Shown here piece after piece: positions 31,927 through 42,769 of a DNA stretch of 64,000 nt. The stretch is from Brachyhypopomus gauderio. Lineage: Eukaryota > Chordata > Actinopteri > Gymnotiformes > Hypopomidae. Position numbers and translations under genes: made by a program. The stretch covers positions 2,745,652 through 2,809,651 of the forward strand of contig NC_135212.1 of the NCBI RefSeq assembly GCF_052324685.1, in the 5' to 3' direction. The notes under the pieces were generated by a model that saw only the letters and a program-made list of their open reading frames with translations, did no database searches and was not told where the DNA came from. Each line of letters starts with the position of its first letter. Positions within the stretch are counted from its first letter, which is position 1.

Positions 31927-34712
31927 AATGCATATAGCCTTTGACTACGCCACTTCTATAAGATGGAGAAAGGGACCCCGTGCTAGGCCACTCAAATAAA
32001 TGAGTGCAAAGAACCAGCCAATAACACAACAGGTATCTAATTGGCAGAGGTGGGACCAAGTCAGTGTTTTGCAAGTCTCAAGTAAGTCCAAGTCTTTATA
32101 CCTCAAGTACCGAGTCAAGTCTCAAGCAAAGACACTCAAGTCAAGTCAAGTCTCGAGTCAAGACAGGCAATAATCAAGTCAAGTCCCAAGTCTGAAACTT
32201 GGAATTTCAAGTCCTTTCGAGTCTTTTTTTTTTTTTTTTTTACCAATGTTGCAGGTATATTTTAAATGTAAATAATAGACATGCGTTCTTTTTTAAATCT
32301 GTATTCTCCTCAAATCTTGATAAAACATGTGCAACTGAAAACACGAAGTATAAAAAAAAATTAAAATTACACCTCTTTATTGCACAGTTCAATTTGTTAA
32401 ACTTAGCTGCAAAAATATTCATACTTTAAACTACAATTTTCCAGAAATAAATATTCTGTGAAAAAGTCATAAGTAGAACTCCATGTTCAAATAAAAAGTG
32501 CTGATATTTTCACAGTACAATACAAAGAACCATAACAGCATTTTCCCTCTCTTCTCTTATCTGGTTTATTGGAGAACATGTGTGAGTGACACAAGACAAA
32601 CAAATATAAGAACTGAACAATTAACAGGAATCTGCAACTTTAGACATTTCAGTAAACTATTCTGCATTGCATTTGCTGGCCAAAAGTCTGTATGTCATTT
32701 GTGCACGATGAATGATGTCCCCATAGCTGAAAACTCGCTCCACTTTTGTCAATATATTTTTTTCTCGACGTAGATATCTTCAAATACACAATCCATGCTG
32801 AGATAGAACTGGATATTATGATGGTGACAGAGAGAGGCTCTCTTCCCCGAGTTCAGATACAGAACCCATGGATGCCAACTCTCACGCATTGAGCGTGAGA
32901 CACACGCATTTGACCGTCTTCACACGCTCTCACGCAACACATCCGAATATCTCACGCCGGAAAAAAATCTAGTTTATTTACCTCTGATCCACATCTATGA
33001 TTCAATGAGTTACTAGTTCGCTCTGGCACCAACCACTGGCGATCGATCGATCGCGATATAATACTTAATTTGTGTCCATTTTACACCCCGCCCGGTAAAA
33101 AATTTACGTTCGCCAACCCCCCATTTGATTGGTTGTGCTGCAGCCCATGCACACACACACGTACAGAGTGTGGAAAAGCAGAGGACTGGTCTGCGTCAGA
33201 AGGACGGAAATTAAATTAATGGGGCGCACTTTATAAATATTAATATGCGTTTTAAAATTTAGATTTGGGGTAAAAAAAAATCAAGTCTTTGCAAGTAAAC
33301 AGGTTCAAGTCCAATTCAAGTCCCAAGTTATTGGTGTAAAAGTCCAAGTCAAGTCTAAGTCTCTGAATATTTTTTCAAGTCAAGTCAAAAGTCTTAATAT
33401 TAATGACTCGAGTCTGACTCGAGTCCAAGTCATGTGACTCGAGTCCCCACCTCTGCTAATTGGGTCACAATATTGTTTATTTCAAATATAAAAATATACA
33501 GACTCTGTTATAAAAATAGACACTCTATTGGGGGGATAAGCTAGGTAAGCTATTACAAAGACTCTAAGTAGTACTGCACAGACTAAAAACCCCGTGGCCA
33601 AGGCTATGTACCACCCACAGTGTTCACTCCAAAATGACCACAAACGCTAATTTTACTACACCAAATCCTTGTAACCACACTAAGCGGCTGCACCAAAAAG
33701 GGCACAACCTGGACGCAACACCCCACAGAGGGCACAACCTGGACGCTGGGGTGGCCCATGCCTTGACCACAAACAAACAAATAAAAATAACCAAACAGAT
33801 ACTGGACATAAAAGAGCTGTGCAGGACTATCACAACTGTTACTGCTATGCTCCAGGCTTAACCCCCAAAAGACTATACAGTAGCTGGTGTTGGCAGCAGA
33901 TATACTCGTAGCGCTACGTAAAGTAGCACAGGCTTAACCCCCAACGGACTATAAGATAGCTGGTTTGGCAGCAGATATACTCGTAGCGCTACGTAAGTTA
34001 GCACAGGCTTAACCCACAGAAGACTATAAAATAGCTGGTTTGGCAGCAGATATACTCATAGCGCTGCATACATTAGCACCTTGCCGTGAACCTCAATCTA
34101 TTAAAATGCAGAAAATAATTAAAAATATTGGGTAGGGAAAAACAGTGGCCTGCAAGCACCCCAGCTACAGCTCCACTCCGTTCAAGATGAAATTGTTCAC
34201 TCTGCCCTTAGAGGCTTACTGGCTCCGTAGCTGTAACCCGAACAAAACAGCATTTAAGCACACGCAACGAAACCCACGAACACAAGCATGGTAGCTGTCC
34301 ACCAATAAATGGTCAAAACACAATATTATAGTGCTTAAAAGGTACATACCCAGTAGATACGCAGGCAAAGCTCAAATCCACACCTGTTAGGTCACTGTTG
34401 ACGTCAATGCTTCGCAATCTATGCGAGCAAAGGTGCAGCCAGTTAGCACAGAAGCTGATCAACCATGCTTCCCAATAGCCACTCACCAGCACGTCTCCGT
34501 ACGACAATCCAGCGACCTACTGGTTGAATCCACTGTGTGTAACTCTCCGCTTCTCAATTGGATGGCCACCAATACAGCCTCAGTTCCTCCAGGCATGACG
34601 TTCACACACCAAACAACTTGCAAGGCCTTCGTGTATCCAGACAGGAAGTAAATACACCAAGGTATGCTCCCTTTTATCGACCCCCTTTGGCGCCAAGCAA
34701 ACCTACCCATTG
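31894..34712. repeat. Deleted copy of the composite repeat at 50.5-54.1 kb
   Basis: Once the hAT insertion is removed, the sequence matches 50497-51188 and then jumps at GGGTA to the 3' end of the transposase gene (34144-34235 matches 53508-53600) and its downstream flank. It is an internal-deletion derivative lacking about 2.3 kb, including nearly all of the coding region. Confidence 0.8.
32045..33455. mobile_element. Nonautonomous hAT element with CTAATTGG duplication
   Basis: 1411 bp with terminal CAGAGGTGGG and its complement CCCACCTCTG. The 8-bp duplication CTAATTGG is at 32037-32044 and 33456-33463. The related site at 50640 has a single CTAATTGG and no element, an empty site. Subterminal regions are crowded with CAAGT/ACTTG words. 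No transposase frame is present. Confidence 0.93.
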
Positions 34713-34819
34713 CTTCCTCATCTCATCTATCACTTCATCTAGATCCTTCCAAAACTTCTTTTTCCTCTTCCTCACATCCAACCTGTGGAGCATAACCACT
34801 GGCAACATTCAACATCAGA

Positions 34820-36800
34820 CCATAAGAGGTCAAGCACTCTCCTGGTTCAGGTCCTACCTGACAGATCGTTACCAATTTGTACTAGTAAATAACGAATGCT
34901 CAGAGCATTCTAAGGTAAAGTATGGTGTCCCACAAGGATCTGTACTGGGCCCCATATTATTCTCATTATATATGCTACCACTGGGCACTATCATTCGTAG
35001 GCATGGTATTAGCTTCCATTGCTACGCAGATGATACTCAGTTGTATATTTATTCTAATCCAGATGATATCACCACAACTCTCAAGATTGAGAACTGTGTC
35101 CAGGACATTAAAAACTGGATGGCGTCTAATTTTCTTCAACTAAATTCTGACAACACTGAGGTGCTGATTCTTGGGCCTAAAGCTGCTAGAAGCAATTGGG
35201 CTGATATTCCCCTTACCCTAGATGGTTTTTCAGTAACACCTAAATCTACTGCAAAAAGTTTAGGTGTCACTATTGATTCTGATCTTTCATTTGATGGACA
35301 TGTATGCAATATCACTAAGGCTGTCTTTTTCCATTTACGTAATATCGCCAAGCTGAGACACTTACTTTCATTAGCTGATGCAGAGAAGCTGGTCCATGCT
35401 TTTGTCTCGTCAAGATTGGACTACTGTAATAGTCTTCTAATTGGATGCTCTAAACAGTCCATAAAGAAGCTACAACTTGTACAAAATGCTGCAGCTAGAG
35501 TCCTAACTAAGGCTAGAAAATTTGATCATATTAGTCCCACTCTCGCCGCATTGCACTGGCTACCGATTAAATATCGCATTGAATTTAAAGTTCTTCTGTT
35601 AACCTATAAGGCGTTAAATGGTCTTGCCCCACAATATCTGAGTGAACTCATTGCTTACTACAACCCATCTTGCCCTTTGCGCTCCCAAAATGCTGGATTT
35701 CTCCTAGTTCCAAAAATGAGTAAAACTACAGCCGGAGGGAGAGCTTTCTCCTTTAAAGCCCCTCAATTATGGAATAGCCTTCCAGCTCAAATCCGAGATT
35801 CTGACACAGTTCCAATCTTTAACTCTAGACTTAAGACTCACCTATTTAATCAAGCCTTCAGCTAATATTCCCCTTGTAAGGTGTAGGGGCTCGGGGGCCC
35901 CCAGACATTGAGATTTCTGGTGATCTGAGATGTTGATGCTGTCATCCAGCTGTGTCATGGCATCACTCTATTTGTGACAATGACTTGACTGGAAAGCAAT
36001 GTCTCAGTGAGCCCTCATGTCTGTGGTCACCATAGATTAGCCTGCCAGAGCCACATGCTCGTCACTGGCACGTGAGTGTAACGTAGGGCTACGCCCCCCT
36101 CTCCTCGCTGTCACTCCAATGTCTCTGTTCCTCATGTCTTTGTTGTTCTTTGCCCGTTAGCCCCTCCCTGCTTGTCTGTCTGCCTGGTTTCTGTCTGTCT
36201 GCCACGCCCGTGTCGTTATCGTCCTCAGCTATGTCTTGTTAGTTCCGTGTACTTATAGTCCCTGTGTTTCCCTAGCCCCTTGTCGGTTATTCGTTCTCTC
36301 TTGGTTTATCGTGGTATGTTCTAGTTTGGTTACTCTTCGCCCGTTGTTCTCGTGTTTTGTGTCTCCCAGCCTTGTCAGTGTTTCCCTGTTGCCATTATGC
36401 CCGTGTATGCGTGTTATTCTGACTGCCCTCCCGTGATGAACCCGGACTGGTTTTCTGAATCCGATGATGGTATGCCCTTTAATAAATCTCGCTCTTCTCA
36501 GCATTTGTGTCCGTCCCCTCGCTTCGCAGTGCAAGCTACGTTACAGTGAGCTATGTACATTTAAATCAACGGTGGTTTAATTTCATGTCCACTCAGTCTG
36601 TATTGTCTATCTTCTTGCATGCCTCTACCCAAGACGATTGGATACAGGCACCTGCAGGCACCTGGGGGATGGTCTAGCTGCCGGTGGATGTGCTGTTGCC
36701 GGGGTTGGATGAGCCATTGCCACTAGGTGTCATGCTGATGCTGGCCCGCCTGAGGCCCACCGCCTGCACCGAGGGGACTGTGGCTGCTTGGCCGGTGTTG
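34820..36800 (+). mobile_element. L2/jockey-type LINE, second copy, with solo LTR inside
   Basis: Plus-strand frame to 35865 with IRGQALSWFRSYLTDRY, YGVPQGSVLGP, CYADDTQLY and a C-terminus RLKTHLFNQAFS. It lacks the endonuclease and the first RT motifs. The 3' UTR matches the 6.0-6.8 kb copy in reverse and is split at 36077 by an LTR insertion. The apparent N-terminal extension from 34558 is flanking repeat read through. Confidence 0.88.
36077..36545. mobile_element. Solo LTR (469 bp) with GTGAG target duplication
   Basis: Ends TGTAACGTAG and CTACGTTACA form a perfect 10-bp inverted repeat. GTGAG flanks both sides (36072-36076 and 36546-36550). The other LINE copy reads CACGTGAGCTACGTAC without interruption (complement near 6577-6591), giving the empty site. 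A TTTAATAAATC polyadenylation-like word suggests plus orientation. Confidence 0.94.
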
Positions 36801-39520
36801 TGATTTTGGGTTTTTTGCTTAGCAATAGCATATACTTTGCTTATTCTTTTAACATAATATAGAAGTGAAATGTAACCACTGTTTGATATAAAAGTAAAAT
36901 GTAATCACTGTTTAATATAGGAGTAAAATGTAACAACTGTTTTAAGATGTGTCCGAACTGTGAACCCTGGAAGGGGATGTTGCGAAACCACACTGTAGAG
37001 TGGGATTGAAAAAGCAGAAGGTGTAGGCCCGATCATGCTGACGTTGGGGAAAATATGAATTTACAGCATCTTCATGTATGGCGGCCTCTCGCCGACCCAT
37101 CAGTCCATCAGTCCAAACATTTGTATGACTTTTAAATGGTCCCATGATGAGCTTATGTGCAGTCACTTTGAAAGTTGTTCCACTTTAAGCAATCATAAAC
37201 TCCAATAAAAGCCTGGTCAGAAATGGATGGGTTTACTTTAGAAACTGAATAATGGGGAACTCTACAGCTGCAAGCCCTGTAAAAATGTAGGTACGAGTCA
37301 AAACCATACACAGCTGCCAAAATCAGGCCCAATTCTGACCAACATGCCTCATATCTTCCTGGATGTCAAACAAAACTGTCTGATATTTGTGGTTATTGTG
37401 ATTTCAGAATTGTTTTGCATTTTACGTTACAATGTTATGCATTGTAAATTGATTAAAAAGTGCACACAATGTCCCAGAATTACTATATGGCCTACAGGTT
37501 GCAGGTTAAAACAGAAACATTAGATTTTCTCTTTTCACAGATGCGGCAGTGGGCACTGGTTTAATGATGCCTAACAAGATCATTGAGAGAAACGACATGA
37601 TATGTAGTGACAGCTAACAGTGAGTGAACTGGGACTGAACACAAGTGCACAGTGATAATGAAGTGATGTTGTTCTATGAGATATTTGATGTGATCGTTTC
37701 ATATAGCTAGGCGCAATTCTTAAAATAATTTCCGCACCCTTACCATCTTACTGTAACTGCTGAAAATGCCTTATACAACTGTGTGTAAGCCCTTTTATGA
37801 TCTGTAACGATTATTGCAGTATTAGATTCTGTGATTGGCCCTTGTGCTTTGTATTAGACAATTAAAAGTTCTCGTTGTAGAAGCATATTCAGTGTAGCTA
37901 AATTTTTCAAGTTGTTGATTTTCTACTAGGTGTGTAAATGAAACAAAGAAACATTTTTCCCAAGCAATCCTAATCTGAATCTTTTAATTGGCACATGCTG
38001 CTACAGTCCATACAACACAATAAACTGAGAATGATATAGGATAACTAGTGCTGTTAGTTCACATTATTGTTTATATTTTAGAATCCCATTTATTATAAAT
38101 CTTTTCAACTTCGAGAACATTGTAAAAATCCATAGTAACCATCTTTTTGTGTTTTTTACATTTATTTTTTTATTTTTTTAGAGTCAGTTCAGTTGTCATG
38201 ATCGTTGAAGTTCAACTGTCAAAATAAAGAGATTGAAAGTATGTATTATGGCTGAGCTTTTATTATTGCTTTTATTGTTTTGGTTAATGTTTTTACATTG
38301 TTTTAAATGTTGTTTGTTAATTTATGTAAGTACACCATTCTTTTATCTGCTGAAATAAAAGGTAACTGTAAAATGTTCATGTAAGCTGGAATTTAAAGAC
38401 CAAAATAATATTTGTTTACAGAAATGTATTGTAATATTGGTAGTTTTAACAGAAACTTAAGATGTTAATACATCCCAAGCATCGTAAATTAATAGGAAAG
38501 AGTAGCATATTTATTGGACCATTGGATGTTAAATTAAACACATAACTTTTGAAACTACAAAACTTTTGGTTTATCTTAACATGATATTGTTTTTTATTAT
38601 GGTATATAGTTGTTGTCTGTGAATATTATCACATGAAATGAAAGCATAGATCTTTGAACACACTAACCATAGACTTTTATATAGGGTTAAAAATATATAA
38701 TTTTACATTTTTTTGTGTATTTAAAAAGCAGAATCCAATGATTTTAATGTTGAAATCTCATTGATAAACAGTACATTGTAAGAATTTGTGGATTGATCAA
38801 CCAACATTTCACAGTTATCCACTGTAAGTTTATACCCTCAAAAACAGGGGAAGGAACATTTACCTGATGAATTTTAATGTTGCTTTGTGTTCCACGTTTG
38901 AAATGTGCTGGAATTTTGACTAACGTAGCCTACTTTAAAATGCTTGAAATTGTAATGGTATTTCGTTTCACAAGCTGTCTGACTGAACAGTTCGCTTGTA
39001 TTACGTTTACAAATAAATTTACTGAGGTACTGTAGCGACTACTACTCCTCACGGCGAGTTCCCTAACCGACACTTGGCCACTCAAGGAGTCTTAGCCCCT
39101 TTAAGTGACACAGGGGGCCTGCGCGCGCCAGGGTTGCGTTATCAATAAAGTTTCCCTCCTCTGGATTTTTGGATTAAGCAGTTTCTGCCTCGGTTACCGA
39201 ACCTGCTTCAATACATTGTTACTGTTAAAAATGCACTTGCAATAAAGTGAGTATTGGAAAAATTAATTTTGCTGCTGAATGTAACTACTAGAGTAACTTG
39301 TAATCTAACGTAGTTACTTTTAAAATCAAGTAATCAGTAACGTAACTAAGTTACTTTTAAAAGGAGTAATCAGTAATCGGATTACTTTTTCAAGGTAACT
39401 TAGCCATCACTGCCCACGAAGATACACAGACGCAGACGTCTAGACGTAGACGACAAACACATGCCCAAAGGGGAGGGGTCGGGAGCTGTACCGTGACAGT
39501 ACTTCTATAAGCCCCTATAA
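36801..39520. other. Long AT-rich stretch without genes
   Basis: No convincing gene. 39296-39412 carries TAATCAGATTAC-type words ending AGCCATCACTG, like a hAT right terminus. 39416-39500 is a remnant of the 3753-4095 LTR family. Around 39029-39220 a segment with AATAAAG could be another LTR, but no target duplication was found. Confidence 0.5.
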
Positions 39521-40069
39521 GGGCGTACTCACACTAGGCACGGTTTGCTCGTTCCGTGCCGGGGCCTGGTTATCCCCCCTCCCCACTCCCCCGCTGGCCT
39601 GCACTCACACTCGCTTCAGCAACCCGGCCCGAGCACGCTTACGTCATCACAACGCCGCTTTATTTGGAAAAAAGCGCGCTCGCACAACACTATAGAGTTC
39701 ACGATTCTCTTTTTATTGTATTTTTGGAGTCGTTTTGGGAGTGCAGAAACATGGTGCAAGCACAGATTTATCGATAATTTAACACAACGATTGTCTGCTA
39801 ATCGCTTTGCCGCTATGACTGTTTAACGTGAGCGTCGCATCACTGATGTCATGTTTGAGTTCCAGCGAAATGAACCAATCACACGAGGCACCAAGCGGGC
39901 TCGGGCACGGATAGCGCTCACACTAGAAGCGAACCGTGCCCGAGTCCACATGAATCGTGCCCTGGCCCACCTCCTCAAAGCGGGCCCGAGCACGGTTAAA
40001 CGAACGAACCGTGCTTCGGCAGGCAACCGTGCCCGGGCCCGGATCACAGAGCCTAGTGTGAGTACGCCC
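39521..40069. mobile_element. Harbinger-like MITE with TAA target duplication
   Basis: 549 bp. GGGCGTACTCACACTAGGC at the left is exactly inverted at the right (GCCTAGTGTGAGTACGCCC). TAA lies at 39518-39520 and 40070-40072, the 3-bp type used by PIF/Harbinger. The interior is GC-rich with many GGCACGG/CCGTGCC words and no transposase. Confidence 0.9.
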
Positions 40070-40301
40070 TAAGTCTCTTTAGTGTTCCAATGGAAAGAAC
40101 ATAAACAGAACCACCATACAATCCAACAATATTGTATCATAATGTTTTATACTGAATTGAAATTGAATTCTATTTTCCATCTAATTACATTCCACCATAG
40201 GTCAAAATCATTTTATAATATGTTGAAACAATGTAATGAAAGTTATTTTGCTGTATAGACATTTTCAGCACAGCTGTAGCTAACTGATCATTTGTGAAGA
40301 T

Positions 40302-40335
40302 GTTGTTTGGCATTGCAATCTCTTGCTTCACTGTG
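40302..40335 (-). promoter_or_regulatory. Degenerate recombination signal of VH 40.3 kb
   Basis: The heptamer CACAGTG (40329-40335) is intact. Compared with 19392-19429, bases are missing from the nonamer region: the best remnant, CCAAACAAC (40302-40310), would sit only 18 bp away. Rearrangement is probably poor. Confidence 0.75.
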
Positions 40336-40782
40336 CGTCACGAGCACAGTAATACACAGCAGTGTCTTCTGTCTTCAGTTTGCTCATGTGCAGATACACC
40401 TGGTTCATGCTGTTGTCTCTGGTGATTGTGAATCTTCCCTGTACAGACTGAGAGTACCACTGAGATGAACCACTTGGTTGGGATACTGTGGCTATCCACT
40501 CCAGTCCAGTCCCAGGAGCCTGTCTAATCCAAGCCATTCGATGATCAGTAAATGTGAACCCAGAAGCAGTGCAAGTAAGTTTATGTCGTTCTCCAGGTTT
40601 AACTGACACAGGCATAGACTCAGTCAGAGTTTGACATGCATATCCTGTAAAAAAGAAATGAATGTATTAATGTACCCAGTGTAACAACATTCTTGAATCC
40701 TGATTATTAAACATTGATATATTTCTCACTGACCTTTTAAAAATATTATCAGTGTAAGACAGTGTATTGTCATGAACTGCAT
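40336..40782 (-). CDS. Immunoglobulin heavy-chain V segment, group III (40.3 kb)
   Basis: The leader exon 40734-40782 encodes [16 protein letters not shown] plus one base, with donor GTCAGT. The V exon 40336-40644 follows TTTTTTACAG and joins as [17 protein letters not shown]. First Cys in KLTCTASG, Trp in [14 protein letters not shown], a long CDR2, then [16 protein letters not shown] and [10 protein letters not shown]. No stops. [11 protein letters not shown] here is the normal, single-copy counterpart of the repeated unit at 22.4 and 45.1 kb. An octamer-like site is about 92 bp before the ATG. The open V exon contrasts with its damaged RSS. Confidence 0.9.
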
Positions 40783-40873
40783 TATTAAATTATGTAGATG
40801 AGATAATGTGTCAAGAAAGTCAGTGGAGACTGTTCTGAGCAGACAGAGTTTATGATGGATAAATGCTTTATCA

Positions 40874-40881
40874 TTTTGCAT
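40874..40881 (-). promoter_or_regulatory. Octamer-like promoter site
   Basis: Minus strand ATGCAAAA, about 92 bp upstream of the leader ATG. Confidence 0.6.
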
Positions 40882-41203
40882 AACCCTCTGTAGCTTCAAA
40901 GAGGAAGGGCAAATTTTGTGGGTTCAGTCATGTGGAAAATCTACTTATCTATTGGATGTACGCACCCTGTTGGGGTTATTAGAGAAATGTAATAAAATAA
41001 TGATTATTATCATTATTAATTCTTGTTAGAAAACACTGTTAAACATATTGTTTTTTTATTATTTCAAATATCATCAAACAGATTATTTGACCATTAATTT
41101 AAATAAAATGCTTTACTTTATTGTCTGAAATTTATCATAGACCCTTAAACTCCAATCATAGAAACAACAATAAACAATGCTATAGAGCAATTATCCAGGA
41201 ACT

Positions 41204-41614
41204 GGATCAAATCAAATCAAACATATTTGTATAGCGCTTTTCACAACACATGTTGTCACAAAGCGCTTTACAGGATTTACAAGTTTTAACAATCATATGG
41301 GTCCAAATACCTAATGAGCAAGCCAAGGCGACAGTGGCAAGGAAAAACTCCCTATGGTGGTGGGGAATAGGAAGAAACCTTGGGAGGACCAAGACTCAAA
41401 AGGGAACCCATCCTCCATTGGGCGGCCCGTTAACACACAAATTACACAAAAACAAAAAAAAGTCCTGACCTTGAGCTGAACACTGAGGACATTTACCCAG
41501 GCTAACCTGCCATATAGCAAAAATACTTTGAACAGTGACACAATAAAAGAGTAGGGAATTCCATACTAGCTCCAAACCATTTTCATCCACCTTAAAAAGT
41601 GACTAGGTTACCCT
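41204..41614 (-). repeat. Uninterrupted LINE 3' tail
   Basis: Same sequence as 9283-9377 plus 16297-16630, here without the BEL/Pao insertion. It ends at CCCTCTTAG, where a solo LTR begins. Confidence 0.85.
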
Positions 41615-41619
41615 CTTAG

Positions 41620-41730
41620 TGTGACGGGGGTAGTGAGGCGGTGATTGGGTTTGGTGCTTGGGGACGTGTGCTGTGTGTGTGTGTGGATGCACACGCCCTC
41701 TTGTGGCGGCCCGGCCTCCCCACTATGACA
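41620..41730. mobile_element. Solo LTR, internally deleted (111 bp)
   Basis: TGTGACGGGG to CACTATGACA with CTTAG on both sides (41615-41619 and 41731-41735). The block A copy (18640-19001) is 362 bp, so about 250 bp have been lost from the middle here. Confidence 0.88.
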
Positions 41731-42119
41731 CTTAGTGTCCATCAGGAGCACAGTCTGTTAGGGGATATTCACCCTTGACCACCCAGACAGCCTTGCTGGC
41801 CTGTTACAACTCTTGCATAACTTCTAGATTCAGAATCATCCAAGTTTTTTGGATGTTCACTTGCATATGCCCTCCATCTACCCTGAAGGCAGTTCTTTAA
41901 TATATAAAAATTATAAATGTCTGTTTTTGATATGTTCACCCATGTTACACAGTGTTTAGCTGACCAGTGATAAAAGGTCTAATGAATTTTTAAAACATAT
42001 TAACACTTAAGTGAGTAACACAAAGCAACGCAGCATTTTTAAAAGCATTTAAATAAAGTAATAGTGCTGTAAAGGCATTTTCAGAGCAGCTTTAACTAAA
42101 TGATTATTTGTGAAGATCA

Positions 42120-42157
42120 GGTTTTTGCTGAGCATTGCAATCTCTTGCTTCACTGTG
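42120..42157 (-). promoter_or_regulatory. V(D)J recombination signal of VH 42.2 kb
   Basis: Heptamer CACAGTG (42151-42157), 22-bp spacer, nonamer GCAAAAACC (42120-42128), minus strand. Confidence 0.93.
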
Positions 42158-42596
42158 CGTCACGAGCACAGTAATACACAGCAGTGTCTTCTGTCTTCAG
42201 TTTGCTCATGTGCAGATACACCTGGTTCTTGCTGTTGTCTCTTGAGGTGGTGAACCGGCCATTAACTGCACTAGAGTAAAACTTGTTATCACTGTCATAC
42301 TCAATAGTTGAAACAAATTCCAGTCCTTTTCCAGGTGCCTGTCTGATCCAAGCCATCCAGTAGCTACCAAAGTTAAACCCAGAGGCTGTACAGGTCAGTG
42401 TATGAGCATTGTCAGGTTTGATAACCACTGGCTCAGACTCTGTCAGAGTTTGACTCAGAGAATCTGAAATATAAGAGCAAGCATAGAAATTAGATGTCAA
42501 GTAGATGTGAACATTTTATAAAGAGACAATTGAGTCAAACTTACTGTGAAAGAAAACCGACACAGCAATGCATTCCAGTAATCTGAATAGACCCAT
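42158..42596 (-). CDS. Immunoglobulin heavy-chain V segment, group III (42.2 kb)
   Basis: The leader exon 42545-42596 encodes [17 protein letters not shown] plus one base, with donor GTAAGT. The base before the donor is A here against T at 19.4 kb, so the split codon changes. The V exon is 42158-42463. The V-region protein equals the 19.4-kb segment except S for I in CDR1 and N for Y at the CDR2 end. All conserved Ig residues are present. An octamer-like site lies at 42695-42702. Confidence 0.94.
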
Positions 42597-42694
42597 TTCT
42601 GAAGAACTGAAATCACAGCTCCTGTCATGAATAAATTTTTACTTACCAGTAAACTACTGAAGTGAATGTAGCTATAAATTGGTGAAGCATTTTT

Positions 42695-42702
42695 TTTTGC
42701 AT
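42695..42702 (-). promoter_or_regulatory. Octamer-like promoter site
   Basis: Minus strand ATGCAAAA, 99 bp before the leader ATG, paralogous to 19968-19975. Confidence 0.6.
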
Positions 42703-42769
42703 AGCCCACCCATAGAATCTATAAATATCCCCTCTGGGGAATATGTAAGAACACATAAGAATCAAACAC

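Noticed and set aside
34558..34815. N-terminal extension of the LINE protein at 34.8 kb
   Set aside because: This part lies in the composite repeat (matches 53900-54078) and reads into the LINE only by chance.
39029..39220. Possible solo LTR with AATAAAG
   Set aside because: No matching 4-6 bp duplication and no second copy in the window. Left as unassigned.
29702..39412. One large hAT element spanning 29702-39412
   Set aside because: The termini look alike but the flanking 8 bases (GTCTTAAT and CCCACGAA) do not match, so they are not one insertion.
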